Source: Arthrobacter glacialis (GTDB lineage Bacteria > Actinomycetota > Actinomycetes > Actinomycetales > Micrococcaceae). Taken from it: DNA of 64,000 nucleotides. Where the stretch lies: the NCBI RefSeq assembly GCF_002909445.1, contig NZ_PPXC01000019.1, positions 1 through 64,000 of the forward strand, given 5' to 3'. This document shows positions 9,764 through 18,787 of the stretch, piece by piece (the first letter of the stretch is position 1; each line of letters begins with the position of its first letter). The translations under genes and the position numbers were made by a program. The notes below the pieces were generated by a model. It was not told the DNA's origin and ran no database searches. It worked only from the letters and a program-made list of their open reading frames with translations.

Positions 9764-10818
9764 CCCTTGAGGAGGGCGTTAACGAACGCGTCAATGGCCT
9801 GTTGGCAGGACAGCGGCCCGCCGGCGCCCCAGACGCCTGACGGGAACGCGTAGGAGCGGCCTTCCTTGACGGCCGGCAGCGCGGTCCAGATCGGGTTCTT
9901 GGCCAGTTCGGTCACGTAGCTGTCCGCGGTGTCGTCGTTGGAGTAGAACAAGTTGGCGCCGCCCACCGCGGTCAAGCCCTCAATGTCGGTCTGTCCCAGG
10001 CCGTAGGCCGGGTCCACGCCGCCGTTTCCGTAGCTCTTGTCGATCTCATCGGTCCAGGCCGTGGTCATGCCCAGTTCCTCGCCGAGGGCGGTAAACAAGG
10101 CACCCTTGCCGTACGGGCGGATGGTGACGTTGCCGCCCTCGATCCAGCCGTCAAAGAACAGGAAGCTCGACGTCGGCAGGCCGGCGGTCTCGACCTTGGC
10201 CTTGGCGTCGGTGAGGTACTTATCAAAGCTGCCCAGGACCGCTTCGGCACGCTCGGTGCGGCCCGTGGCCTCAGCGATCATCGAGAAGACGGATTTCATG
10301 TTGCCGATGGGGTCGGCGCCGTTGGCTCCGAGGGTGGCGAGCACGGGCACGCCGCGCGCCTCGAGCTGTGTGATGAGCTCGTCGTCGGCGCCGAAAGCCT
10401 CGATGATGATCAGGTCTGGGTTCGCGGCATAAAGGGTGTCCAGGTCAGGCTCGCCGCGAGTACCGATGTCGACCACCCCTTCGGGGATGGTCTCGGCGCT
10501 GACATACGTGCCGTAGCCGGCCGAATCGGAGACCGCGACCGGGGCGACGCAGAGCGTGAGCGCATCCTCAATCTGCTGCCATTCCAGCACGGCAATCCGC
10601 TCGGCGGGCTTGTCGAGCTTGACCGTGCGGCCAACGCCGTCGGTCATGGACACTGCGCCCGTGGCGGTGGTTGTGGTGTCGGCTGCGCAGTCCTGCGAGG
10701 CGGCAGCGACTGCCGCATTTCCGGCGCTGTCAACGGTGGTGGTGCCGCAGCCGGTGAGGGCGAACGCGGCGACGGCGAGTGTTGCCGCGGCAGCCGTCAG
10801 GGAAGGAATACGGATCAT
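9760..10818 (-). CDS. Iron-siderophore ABC transporter substrate-binding lipoprotein
   Basis: A 352-residue exported lipoprotein: hydrophobic signal with lipobox LTGC (Cys24), then a periplasmic-binding-protein-2 (FepB/FhuD type) fold. Visible landmarks are the MTDGVGRTVKLDKPAERIAV strand, IGTRGEPDLDTLYAANPDLI near the middle of the first lobe, and a C-terminal lobe ending near AIDAFVNALLKG. It captures ferric siderophores outside the membrane and delivers them to the two-domain permease. It is the middle gene of the operon, 25 bp after the ATPase gene. Confidence 0.9.
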   Translation of the reverse strand: MIRIPSLTAAAATLAVAAFALTGCGTTTVDSAGNAAVAAASQDCAADTTTTATGAVSMTDGVGRTVKLDKPAERIAVLEWQQIEDALTLCVAPVAVSDSAGYGTYVSAETIPEGVVDIGTRGEPDLDTLYAANPDLIIIEAFGADDELITQLEARGVPVLATLGANGADPIGNMKSVFSMIAEATGRTERAEAVLGSFDKYLTDAKAKVETAGLPTSSFLFFDGWIEGGNVTIRPYGKGALFTALGEELGMTTAWTDEIDKSYGNGGVDPAYGLGQTDIEGLTAVGGANLFYSNDDTADSYVTELAKNPIWTALPAVKEGRSYAFPSGVWGAGGPLSCQQAIDAFVNALLKG

Positions 10819-10843
10819 GAGGATTCTTTCGGGTTGGATGAAA

Positions 10844-11689
10844 CTAGGAAAGTTGGGCAGATGCTGCCCGGACCCGAGGCGAATGGCGCCCGAGCGGATC
10901 GATGCGAAGACGGTTGCTGTGCTCGTCGAAGCTGACCTCTACCCGGATGGAGTAGACCTCACCGATGTTTTCGGCGGTGAGCACCTCGGCGGGCTGGCCG
11001 GAGGAGTGAATACGGCCTGCGGACAACAGCAGGAGATTGTCGGCGATGCGGGCCGCGTGGTCGAGATCGTGCAGCACAATGCCCACGGCAACGCCGTGAT
11101 CATCGGCCAAATCACGCACCAGATCCAGGGTTTCTATCTGGTAGCGCAGATCCAGGTGGTTGGTGGGTTCATCCAACAGCACGACGCCGGTCTCCTGGGC
11201 CACACAGGCGGCCAGCCAGACCCGCTGGATCTCGCCGCCGGAAAGCTCGCCGACGGAGCGCTCGGCCATGGTGCCAACGCCCGTGGTGCCCATGGCGTGG
11301 TCGATGGCGGTGCGGTCCTTCGCGGACAATCCGCCAAAGCCCCGGCGGTGCGGATGGCGGCCCAAGGCAACAACTTCGCGCACGGTCAAGCCCTGCGGGG
11401 CGGGCCGGGATTGGGAAAAGAGCGTGACCTCGCGGGCAAAATCCCGCGCGGAGAGCAGGGACGCAGCGCGGGCGTCTTGGCCGTCGTGCCCGCCAAGGAT
11501 GGTCTCTCCCTCGTGCACGCGGTGCAGCCGTGCCAGCGCGCGAAGCAGTGTTGATTTTCCGCTTCCGTTGGGGCCCACCAGGGCTGTCACCTGGCCGGGT
11601 TCGAGGGTGAGTGAAACCCCGTGCACCACTGTGTCGCGGCCGTATTGCAACACCAATTTTTTCCCGCTGAGCGAGGTTGCCGGAATCAC
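10844..11689 (-). CDS. Iron-siderophore ABC transporter ATP-binding protein
   Basis: A 281-residue FepC/FhuC-type ATPase, first gene of the operon, with a GTG start at 11689. Motifs in order: Walker A GPNGSGKST (about residues 39-47), Q-loop near TLFSQSRPAP, signature ELSGGEIQRV, Walker B VVLLDEPTNHLD and the H-loop in VLHDLDHAARIAD. It powers ferric-siderophore uptake. About 165 bp upstream of its start is a DtxR/IdeR-like iron box, so iron-repressed expression of the whole operon is likely. Confidence 0.9.
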   Translation of the reverse strand: MIPATSLSGKKLVLQYGRDTVVHGVSLTLEPGQVTALVGPNGSGKSTLLRALARLHRVHEGETILGGHDGQDARAASLLSARDFAREVTLFSQSRPAPQGLTVREVVALGRHPHRRGFGGLSAKDRTAIDHAMGTTGVGTMAERSVGELSGGEIQRVWLAACVAQETGVVLLDEPTNHLDLRYQIETLDLVRDLADDHGVAVGIVLHDLDHAARIADNLLLLSAGRIHSSGQPAEVLTAENIGEVYSIRVEVSFDEHSNRLRIDPLGRHSPRVRAASAQLS

Positions 11690-11853
11690 GCCGGGCTGCC
11701 AGTGGCAGCGGCTCGCAGATCAACGTGCGCGGTGGGGGTGGGAAGCATGGCCGGACCTAGGGCAGAAAGTGAAAGGATCAGGCGCGGTACGCCAGTCCGG
11801 GGTGGGCAGGCGCCCTGCCTAACGAGCGGTGTAACCGCTGACGCTGTTGGAGG

Positions 11854-11872
11854 TTAGGTTCGCCTTGCCTTA
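11854..11872. promoter_or_regulatory. DtxR/IdeR-type iron box
   Basis: The 19-base site TTAGGTTCGCCTTGCCTTA matches the DtxR/IdeR consensus TTAGGTTAGSCTAACCTAA at 15 of 19 positions, including the whole left half. It lies in the gap between the AraC-type regulator and the siderophore ABC operon, upstream of that operon. An iron-loaded repressor would be expected to shut the operon down when iron is plentiful. Confidence 0.7.
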
Positions 11873-11963
11873 GTGAGTATATGGGGCACCCTGAGGTGTC
11901 CGCAATCTGGATTGTGGGACAGTCGATTCGGGTTTTCGGACACTCCCGGTGCGTGCTGGAGTG

Positions 11964-12791
11964 TTATTCCAGTGCACCGGCGAATGCGCCGGGGGTGGTG
12001 CCCAGAACGGTGCGGAACGCGGCAATGAAGGAGCTTGGTTGCGCGTAGCCCACCATCTCCGAGGTGGCGCGGACGTCCCAGCCCTCGGACATCAGGGCCA
12101 AGGCCCGGTGGACCCGCAAAGCCCGCCGCCACTGCGCGAATGACAGGCCGGTGGCGTGACGAAACGCGCGGGTGATGGTGCGTTCGCTCATGTCCAGCAG
12201 CCGGGCCCAGTCATCGAGGGAACGCCCGTCTGAGGGGTCGTTGAGCAGCGTCTCTGCAATGGGGTCAATCCTGGTGTCACCCGGCAACTGGAGTTGGAGC
12301 TGCTGCCGCGACGGCTCCAACACATCGAACACCACGGACTCGGCCCGGACCCTGGCGTCGCTGAGAAGATCCGTGCGGGCGAGATGCTTGAGCAGGGATT
12401 CCAGGAGCGGATCCATGGTGATGACAGTGGGCCCGTCAAAGCTCAGCGGTGTGCGGTGCGGAGAAAAGAAAGCGCTGTGAAATTCAACGTTCGCGGTGAG
12501 TCGCCCGGCGTGGACCTGGCCCTCGGGCAGCCACAGGCCTTCCCCCTCGGACACGGTGAAGACCAGGCTGCCCACGCGCGCCGTCAGGGTGCCGCCCCGA
12601 ACCCACACGAGTTCGTGCAGGAGGTGCGAGTGTGGTTCCCACTCCAGGGGAGCCTGGGGACTTTCCGATTCGGCAAAGATGACAAAGGAGTCCAACATGC
12701 TCGCCGGTGCGGACATCCCTTGGCGGACAACGGTGCTTGGCTCGCGCCGCCACGCTCCGTGTCCGGCATCGGGGAGCGGTGCAAGGGTCAT
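11964..12791 (-). CDS. AraC-family transcriptional regulator
   Basis: A 275-residue regulator from ATG 12791; an in-frame extension up to 12968 is possible but reads like non-coding sequence. Residues about 45-130 are a cupin-like sensor domain (HSHLLHELVWVRGGTLTARVG, LWLPEGQVHAG). The C-terminal ~100 residues form the double helix-turn-helix: LDDWARLLDMSERTITRAFRHATGLSFAQWRRALRVHRAL and a second helix pair near VRATSEMVGYAQPSSFIAAFR. It lies directly upstream of the siderophore operon on the same strand, suggesting control of iron uptake, though the divergent hutU gene is another possible target. Confidence 0.8.
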   Translation of the reverse strand: MTLAPLPDAGHGAWRREPSTVVRQGMSAPASMLDSFVIFAESESPQAPLEWEPHSHLLHELVWVRGGTLTARVGSLVFTVSEGEGLWLPEGQVHAGRLTANVEFHSAFFSPHRTPLSFDGPTVITMDPLLESLLKHLARTDLLSDARVRAESVVFDVLEPSRQQLQLQLPGDTRIDPIAETLLNDPSDGRSLDDWARLLDMSERTITRAFRHATGLSFAQWRRALRVHRALALMSEGWDVRATSEMVGYAQPSSFIAAFRTVLGTTPGAFAGALE

Positions 12792-13026
12792 GCGAGTGAG
12801 TGTACCGGAGCCAGGAGGTGCGTGGTTGCCGTGGGGCGCCCAGCCTGTGGCGAGGCGAGGCAACAAGGTGACGTCCCGCCGTCGTAGTTCGGGATTGTCT
12901 GGAATCACAGACGCAGTGCGTGCCGAACCCCTAGGATTGCGTGGCGCTGCGGAGTTGGATAAGAACATAAGAACTTTTGCCGGACTCTTCCGGCCTTGAA
13001 CGCCGAACCGCTAGCAAAGGAACCTC

Positions 13027-14706
13027 ATGGCAACGATGCATGACCCGTCCCGCACCATCCGCGCAGCCCGTGGCACAGAACTCTCGGCCAAGTCATGGCA
13101 GACTGAGGCGCCCCTGCGCATGCTCATGAACAACCTTGACCCCGAAGTTGCCGAGCGCCCTGAGGACTTGGTGGTGTACGGCGGGACGGGCCGCGCGGCA
13201 CGCTCGTGGGAGGCGTACGACGCCATTGTTGCCACGCTGAAGACCCTCGATGACGACGAAACCCTTCTGGTGCAGTCCGGCAAGCCGGTGGGCGTGTTCC
13301 GCACCAATGTGTGGGCGCCGCGCGTGCTTCTGGCCAACTCCAACCTGGTGGGCGACTGGGCCACCTGGCCGGAGTTCCGCAAGCTGGAGGCTGAAGGTCT
13401 GATGATGTACGGCCAGATGACGGCCGGGTCGTGGATCTATATTGGCACCCAGGGGATCCTGCAGGGCACCTTTGAAACCTTCGCCGCCATTGGCGAAAAG
13501 CGCTTTGGCGGCAGCCTGGCCGGCACGCTGACCCTGACGGGCGGCTGCGGCGGCATGGGCGGTGCCCAGCCGCTGGCCGTCACCTTGAACGGCGGCGCAT
13601 GCTTGATCGTTGATGTGTCCGCCGAGCGCCTCCAGCGCCGCGTGGGCAAGCGCTATCTGGACGAACTGGCCCCTTCTTTGGATGCGGCCCTTGAGCGGGT
13701 GTTGGAGGCCAAGGCTGCCAAGACCCCGCTGTCCGTGGGTGTTGTGGGCAACGCTGCCGAGGTGTTCCCGGAGATCCTGCGCCGCCACCAGGCCGGTGAG
13801 TTCACCGTGGATATTGTCACCGACCAGACCAGCGCTCACGATCCGCTCTCCTACCTCCCCACCGAGTACACGGTGGATACGTGGGTGGCGGAGTCCGAGG
13901 CTGATCCGGAGGGCTTCACCAAGAAGTCCCAGAATGCCATGGCCCGCCACGTGCAGGCCATGGTGGAATTCCAGGACGCCGGCGCCGAGGTTTTTGACTA
14001 CGGCAACTCCATCCGCGACGAGGCCCGCAAGGGCGGCTACAACCGGGCCTTTGAATTCCCCGGCTTTGTGCCGGCCTACATCCGCCCACTGTTCTGCGAA
14101 GGGATGGGCCCGTTCCGCTGGGTTGCCCTCTCCGGGGACCCCGAGGACATTCGCGTCACCGATGAGGCACTGAAGGAACTGTTCCCCGAGAACGCGCACC
14201 TGCACCGTTGGATCAACGCCGCCCAGGAACACGTTGAATTCGAGGGCCTTCCCGCCCGGATCGCCTGGCTTGGCTACGGCGACCGTGCCAAAGCCGGGGT
14301 GATGTTCAACCAGTTGGTGGCGGACGGCAAAGTCAAGGCACCCATTGTGATTGGCCGTGACCACCTCGACTCCGGCTCGGTGGCTTCCCCCTACCGCGAG
14401 ACAGAGTCCATGAAGGACGGCTCGGACGCCATTGCGGACTGGCCGCTGCTGAACGCCATGCTCAACACCGCATCCGGAGCCACCTGGGTTTCCATCCACC
14501 ACGGCGGCGGCGTGGGCATTGGCCGCTCAATCCATGCCGGTCAAGTGTCAGTTGCCGACGGTACGCCACTGGCCGCTGAGAAGCTGGCCCGCCTGCTCAC
14601 CAACGATCCCGGCATGGGCGTCATCCGCCACGCCGACGCCGGCTACGAGCGTGCCATTGACGTTGCCGCCGAGCGCGGGGTTCGTGTCCCCATGCAGGAG
14701 CATTAA
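13027..14706 (+). CDS. hutU: Urocanate hydratase
   Basis: A 559-residue enzyme of normal family length. It converts urocanate to imidazolone propionate, the second step of histidine degradation, using tightly bound NAD+. Recognised by conserved segments: [44 protein letters not shown], the Gly-rich [27 protein letters not shown] and the C-terminal [16 protein letters not shown]. An AGCAAAGGAAC ribosome binding site precedes ATG 13027. No other hut gene occurs nearby, so the pathway is split across the genome. Confidence 0.95.
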   Translation: MATMHDPSRTIRAARGTELSAKSWQTEAPLRMLMNNLDPEVAERPEDLVVYGGTGRAARSWEAYDAIVATLKTLDDDETLLVQSGKPVGVFRTNVWAPRVLLANSNLVGDWATWPEFRKLEAEGLMMYGQMTAGSWIYIGTQGILQGTFETFAAIGEKRFGGSLAGTLTLTGGCGGMGGAQPLAVTLNGGACLIVDVSAERLQRRVGKRYLDELAPSLDAALERVLEAKAAKTPLSVGVVGNAAEVFPEILRRHQAGEFTVDIVTDQTSAHDPLSYLPTEYTVDTWVAESEADPEGFTKKSQNAMARHVQAMVEFQDAGAEVFDYGNSIRDEARKGGYNRAFEFPGFVPAYIRPLFCEGMGPFRWVALSGDPEDIRVTDEALKELFPENAHLHRWINAAQEHVEFEGLPARIAWLGYGDRAKAGVMFNQLVADGKVKAPIVIGRDHLDSGSVASPYRETESMKDGSDAIADWPLLNAMLNTASGATWVSIHHGGGVGIGRSIHAGQVSVADGTPLAAEKLARLLTNDPGMGVIRHADAGYERAIDVAAERGVRVPMQEH

Positions 14707-14724
14707 ACTCGTCCAAAACATGAA

Positions 14725-14786
14725 ATGACGCCGATATGGTCCGGCGCTGGTGATATATCAAGCGCGAATGACCGTATCGGCGTCAT
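14725..14786. repeat. 62-bp palindromic repeat, copy A
   Basis: A 62-base imperfect palindrome (ATGACGCCGATA...TATCGGCGTCAT) with core GCTGGTGATATATCA. It is 48/62 identical, without gaps, to the element at 62013-62074. It lies between the convergent ends of hutU and an MFS gene and may also act as a terminator, being followed by TTTT on the plus strand and by TTTC on the minus strand. Confidence 0.8.
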
Positions 14787-14806
14787 TTTCTGATGAACTT
14801 AGTGAC

Positions 14807-16276
14807 CTACTTGGTGAGGGCGGGTTCTTTCTGCGCAGCAACGTCAAGCGGGACACTCGTGGCCGTCGCGGACTTCTTCTTGGCTGCTGCGGGGATGCAT
14901 GCGGCCATGACGGCGGCGAGGAGGGAGATGCCAGCACCGAGAATCAAGGCCATCCGGAAACCAGCTTCCGAGGGGATGGGAACACCGTGGAAGTCTGTCG
15001 TCATCTGCGCCAGGACCAGGCCGACGACTGCGGCACCGGCAGTGGTACCCAGTGACCGCATCAGCGTGTTAAAGCCATTGGCGGCAGCGGTTTCACTGCG
15101 TGGTACGGCACCCATGATGATGGCCGGCATGGCACCGTAGGCCAGGGCCACACCACTATTGACCACAAGACCTGTCGCCAACAAGCCCCAGGTGCTGCCC
15201 ATGCCCAGCAGGCCAACACCGTAGCCGAGCGCAATAACCGCAACGCCCAGAACCAAGGTGAATTTGGGCCCGCGTGCGTCGGAGAGCCGCCCGCCCAACA
15301 GAGCGAGCACCAGCATCATGAGTCCTGCCGGAGCCATCCACAGGCCGGCGGCCAGGATCGACTGACCCAGACCGTAGCCAGTCTCGGCAGGCATCTGCAG
15401 GATCTGGGGCATAACCAGCATGCTCGCGTACATTCCGAAACCAACAAAGATCGAGGCGATGTTGGTGAGCAGCACGCGCGGGATGACAGCTGTGCGCAAG
15501 TCAACCAGTGGATCCTTGGTGCGAGTTTCCCACATGCCCCACAACAGCAGCGAGATGACCGCGAGGGCGAACAGGCCCAGTGTCAGCGGATCAGTCCAGC
15601 CCCACGAGGAACCCTTGGAGACGGCCAGCATGAGGGAGACCAGACCAATGGTGAGTCCAATGGCGCCCAACCAATCGAAGCGTTGACCGGCTGCACCGGC
15701 GGACAGGGTGGGAATGAACTTCCAGATTGCCGCGACCACGATCAGTGTGACGACGGCGCTACCGAAGAACAGTGCTCGCCAGTTCGCGAACTCAACGACT
15801 GCTGCCGCAATCGGCATGCCGATGGCACCGCCGACGCCCAGCGTGGCGCTGACCGTGGCGATAGCAGACGATAACCGTTCCTTCGGGACAAGGTCGCGCA
15901 GCATGGCGATGCCCAGAGGTACCATTCCGGACCCCAGCCCCTGCATGGCACGTCCAATGATCATGACCTCCACCGTGGGGGCCATGGCGCATACGATCGC
16001 ACCAAGCATCAGAGGCATGGCCAAGATCAAGATCATGCGTCTTTTGCCGAAAAGGTCACCCAAGCGACCCGAGATCGGCACTGCCACGGCGGCGGCGAGC
16101 AGTGTTGCCGTGATGATCCAGGCAGTGTTCGACGCCGAGGTGTTGAAGATAGTGGGCAGCTGGGGGATCAGTGGCGTAACCATCGTCTGGGTGATGGACG
16201 CGGCGATGCCTGCGGAGGCAAGGACGCCGACGACTAGTCCTGAGCGCGGGATTCCGGCTGAGGTTGCTTTGGACAC
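14807..16276 (-). CDS. MFS drug/metabolite efflux transporter, 14-helix type
   Basis: A 489-residue membrane protein with about 14 hydrophobic helices, the layout of the DHA2 drug:proton antiporter branch. The loop after helix 2 holds GRLGDLFGKRRM, the MFS signature, and helix 5 carries GLGSGMVPLGIAMLRDL...GVGGAIGMPIA, like the antiporter motif C. GTG 16276 is preceded by AAAGG at a good distance. It is divergent from a MarR-type gene across a 93-bp gap with repeated AGTACAT motifs, so it is probably repressed by that regulator. The substrate is unknown. Confidence 0.85.
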   Translation of the reverse strand: MSKATSAGIPRSGLVVGVLASAGIAASITQTMVTPLIPQLPTIFNTSASNTAWIITATLLAAAVAVPISGRLGDLFGKRRMILILAMPLMLGAIVCAMAPTVEVMIIGRAMQGLGSGMVPLGIAMLRDLVPKERLSSAIATVSATLGVGGAIGMPIAAAVVEFANWRALFFGSAVVTLIVVAAIWKFIPTLSAGAAGQRFDWLGAIGLTIGLVSLMLAVSKGSSWGWTDPLTLGLFALAVISLLLWGMWETRTKDPLVDLRTAVIPRVLLTNIASIFVGFGMYASMLVMPQILQMPAETGYGLGQSILAAGLWMAPAGLMMLVLALLGGRLSDARGPKFTLVLGVAVIALGYGVGLLGMGSTWGLLATGLVVNSGVALAYGAMPAIIMGAVPRSETAAANGFNTLMRSLGTTAGAAVVGLVLAQMTTDFHGVPIPSEAGFRMALILGAGISLLAAVMAACIPAAAKKKSATATSVPLDVAAQKEPALTK

Positions 16277-16302
16277 GATGGCCTTTCAGAATAAATGTGC
16301 AG

Positions 16303-16327
16303 AGTACATAAATTATTCATAGTACAT
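16303..16327. promoter_or_regulatory. Putative MarR operator in the divergent MFS/marR promoter
   Basis: Two AGTACAT motifs (16303-16309 and 16321-16327) lie 18 bp apart and flank a near-palindromic AT-rich core (ATAAATTATTCAT). The site sits midway between the two divergent starts, where a MarR dimer would typically bind. Confidence 0.45.
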
Positions 16328-16369
16328 GTTCAGCTAGACTCTTAGAAACACACGGGAGGATTTGAATCG

Positions 16370-16807
16370 ATGGAACGCCGCATCGCGGACATTGAATACG
16401 AGCAGATGCTGCTGAGCCGCTTCACAGTTGCCCAGCATCGCGATGGCGACGGGCTGGACCGAAGCGTCTACCTGCTGATGAGCCGAATCGCCAGCCAAGG
16501 CCCCATGTCAATCGGCGAACTCAGCACGGCCTTCCGCCTGGACGCGTCCACCCTGCAACGCCAAACAACAGTGGCGGTGCGGGAAGGGTTCCTCGAGCGA
16601 ATTCTCGATCCGGCCGGCAGTGCTGCCCGCAAATTCTCGCTGACGACTTCGGGCCAGACCCGGCTCAGGGAGGTCAGCGAACACTCGGTGAGCGCGCTGA
16701 AACGTATTTTGGCCGACTGGCCGGATGCAGACGTGAACATGTTCGCGGATTTGATGCACAGGTTTAACGTCTCGATCGAGGACTATCGCGAAACGAAGGC
16801 CAAGTAG
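16370..16807 (+). CDS. MarR-family transcriptional regulator
   Basis: A 145-residue winged-helix regulator. Residues about 30-100 carry the MarR fold: SRIASQGPMSIGELSTAFRLDASTLQRQTTVAVREGFLERI and the wing DPAGSAARKFSLTTSGQTRL. GGGAGGA lies 10 bp before ATG 16370. The gene is divergent from the 14-helix MFS transporter and probably represses both itself and the transporter until a toxic ligand binds. The ligand cannot be deduced. Confidence 0.85.
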   Translation: MERRIADIEYEQMLLSRFTVAQHRDGDGLDRSVYLLMSRIASQGPMSIGELSTAFRLDASTLQRQTTVAVREGFLERILDPAGSAARKFSLTTSGQTRLREVSEHSVSALKRILADWPDADVNMFADLMHRFNVSIEDYRETKAK

Positions 16808-16948
16808 GAGCTCGGATGCCACATTGTGGCTCCCCGCAGGCGCCCACGCTCCTGACCGGCACCGAAAACCAGTGACGCTGACGGCCGCCGGGCTCAGGCT
16901 TGGATTACCCGTTCCGGCGCGGCGCTTTGGCATGTACGGCGTCGTGCT

Positions 16949-17737
16949 TCAGCGGCGCCAGTAATACGGGATGGTGGTGGAGACCTTCAGCAGGCCCGAG
17001 CGTTCCAGAATGGGGCGGGAGAATTCGGACGAATCGCTGTGGGCCAGCGTCTTTCCCTGCTCCAGGGCGGAGCGTGCCCTGGCGGCCGTCAGCGCCCGGT
17101 AGATGCCGCGGCCCCGGTAGGCCTCGAGGGTGGACCCGCCCCAAATGCCCGCGAAGTCGGTGCCGTGCACTGGCTCGAGCCGCCCGCAACTGACCATTCG
17201 GCCGTCGGCCTCGGCCACCCAGAGTTCCATGCCGTCGTTGCGGGACAGACGGGCCAGCAGGGCATCGGCCATGCGCGTGTCGACTGCCTCGCCAAAGGCT
17301 TCGTCGGCCATGGCGCTCATGGCCCGGACATCGGACTCAGCGGTGACTTTTCGCAAGCTCACGCCGTCGGGTTCGGGCACGTTGGCGCACAGGCCCTCAA
17401 GTGGGCCCACCATGATGGATTCGGCCTCTTCAGGGGCGAAGCCGTGAGACACGAGCGCTGCGGGCAGCCCGGGGGAGGCGTCGTGCATGCGGACCTTCCA
17501 CTCAACCTTGTCGATCCCGGGGTCGGCGCGGTAATGCTTCAGTGCCGCGGACACCAGCCCCGGCATGTCCGCGGCCAGGGCACCTCCCAGATCCCGGTAC
17601 GTGATGAAGCCGAGCCCGCCGGCGAACGTGGCCAGGCGCAGGGGACCCAATTTAGTCACGCTGAGCGCGCTGGGTGTTTCGGCGTCGGTGCGGAGTTGCT
17701 CGTCGTAGGCCTGCAGGTAGCGCTCTTTAATAGTCAT
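16949..17737 (-). CDS. GNAT-family N-acetyltransferase
   Basis: A 262-residue protein from ATG 17737 (MTIKERYLQAYDEQLR), chosen because GAGAAG lies nine bases upstream and longer in-frame extensions are Pro/Gly-rich. The C-terminal half resembles a GNAT acetyl-CoA binding domain: MELWVAEADGRMVSCGRLE, GIWGGSTLEAYRGRGIYRALTAA (motif A) and a final strand KVSTTIPYYWRR. The N-terminal ~120 residues may be a degenerate second GNAT-like domain. The acceptor substrate is unknown. Confidence 0.7.
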   Translation of the reverse strand: MTIKERYLQAYDEQLRTDAETPSALSVTKLGPLRLATFAGGLGFITYRDLGGALAADMPGLVSAALKHYRADPGIDKVEWKVRMHDASPGLPAALVSHGFAPEEAESIMVGPLEGLCANVPEPDGVSLRKVTAESDVRAMSAMADEAFGEAVDTRMADALLARLSRNDGMELWVAEADGRMVSCGRLEPVHGTDFAGIWGGSTLEAYRGRGIYRALTAARARSALEQGKTLAHSDSSEFSRPILERSGLLKVSTTIPYYWRR

Positions 17738-17926
17738 TGGCATCAGCTTCTCAGGCGCGGACGGCCGGGGCAAGTGCCCTGCGCCACCCGCAGCGACGTT
17801 TGAGTGCAGTGGCAACTCAGTCCACACCACCGGATCTTGGTGGAGGCCGGCCAGGCAATTGCGCAGGAGAGCCGCAAGGGGGTCGGGGCCGGTGCCGTGC
17901 ATCTGCAGGGGGAGTAACCTGATCCC

Positions 17927-18721
17927 ATGGAATCCGAGGTGAGGAATCTGGTCCTGGGAACCGGCATCTCAGTGCCGTGCCTCATCCAGGGTGATGCGCG
18001 GGCACAGCCGCTGTTGCTGCTCCATGCGTGGGGTGAGTCCCGGCGCAGCTTTGAGCGGATGTTGCCGTTTCTGGACAACTTCAGGGTTTACGCCCCCGAC
18101 CTCCGCGGCCAGGGCGATGCGGACAAGCCGGAGGACGGGTATTCCCTGGCCGAACAGGCCGGGGACGCCGCAGCAATTCTGACTGTCCTCAAGGTGCGCA
18201 GCGCGTTCGTGCTGGGTTCCTCCAGCGGCGGGTATGTGGCGCAGCAACTGGCGATCATGCGCCCGGACCTGGTTGCGGCGCTGGTCCTGGTGGGATCTCC
18301 CGTGACCCTGCAGGGGAGAGCCCCTTTCGCGGCCGAAGTTGAGGCACTGACAGACCCTGTCGCGGAGGACTGGGTGCGGGACTCACTGTCGTGGTTTCCC
18401 TTGGTGCAAGAGGTGCCGACGTGGTATCTCCAGGACCGTGTCAGCGACGGCGTCAGCATGCCGGCGCACGCGTGGAAACGGATTCTGGCGGGGTTCTCTG
18501 ATGCAACTCCGCCCACTGAGGCCGGGGCCATCCAGGCACCCGCGCTGATTCTGTGGGGCGCCCGCGACAACCTGCTGCCACGCTGGCAGCAGGACGCCCT
18601 GGTGGAGCGCATCGACGGGGCGGTGTTGAAGGTCTATCCCGAGGCGGCGCACCTGGTTCTTTGGGAATGCCCCGAGCAGGTGGCGATGGATGCGACGGAG
18701 TTCCTGCTATCCCTTGGTTGA
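17927..18721 (+). CDS. Alpha/beta-fold hydrolase
   Basis: A 264-residue hydrolase: oxyanion segment LLLLHAWGESRRSFE, nucleophile elbow VLGSSSGGYVA (Ser), acid loop LILWGARDNLLP and catalytic His in EAAHLVLWECPEQVA. The last piece resembles the usual GHxxxxExP ending. It is divergent from the GNAT gene. Likely an esterase or lactonase of unknown substrate. Confidence 0.75.
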   Translation: MESEVRNLVLGTGISVPCLIQGDARAQPLLLLHAWGESRRSFERMLPFLDNFRVYAPDLRGQGDADKPEDGYSLAEQAGDAAAILTVLKVRSAFVLGSSSGGYVAQQLAIMRPDLVAALVLVGSPVTLQGRAPFAAEVEALTDPVAEDWVRDSLSWFPLVQEVPTWYLQDRVSDGVSMPAHAWKRILAGFSDATPPTEAGAIQAPALILWGARDNLLPRWQQDALVERIDGAVLKVYPEAAHLVLWECPEQVAMDATEFLLSLG

Positions 18722-18787
18722 TGTCCCGGCCCAGGGTGTCGCCCGCTGCAACTGCCCTGGCGGAGAAATGCGCTGCGACACGGAGTT

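Noticed and set aside
13093-14502. A 469-codon minus-strand open frame over hutU
   Set aside because: hutU on the plus strand is unmistakable; the antisense frame is a by-product of high GC content.
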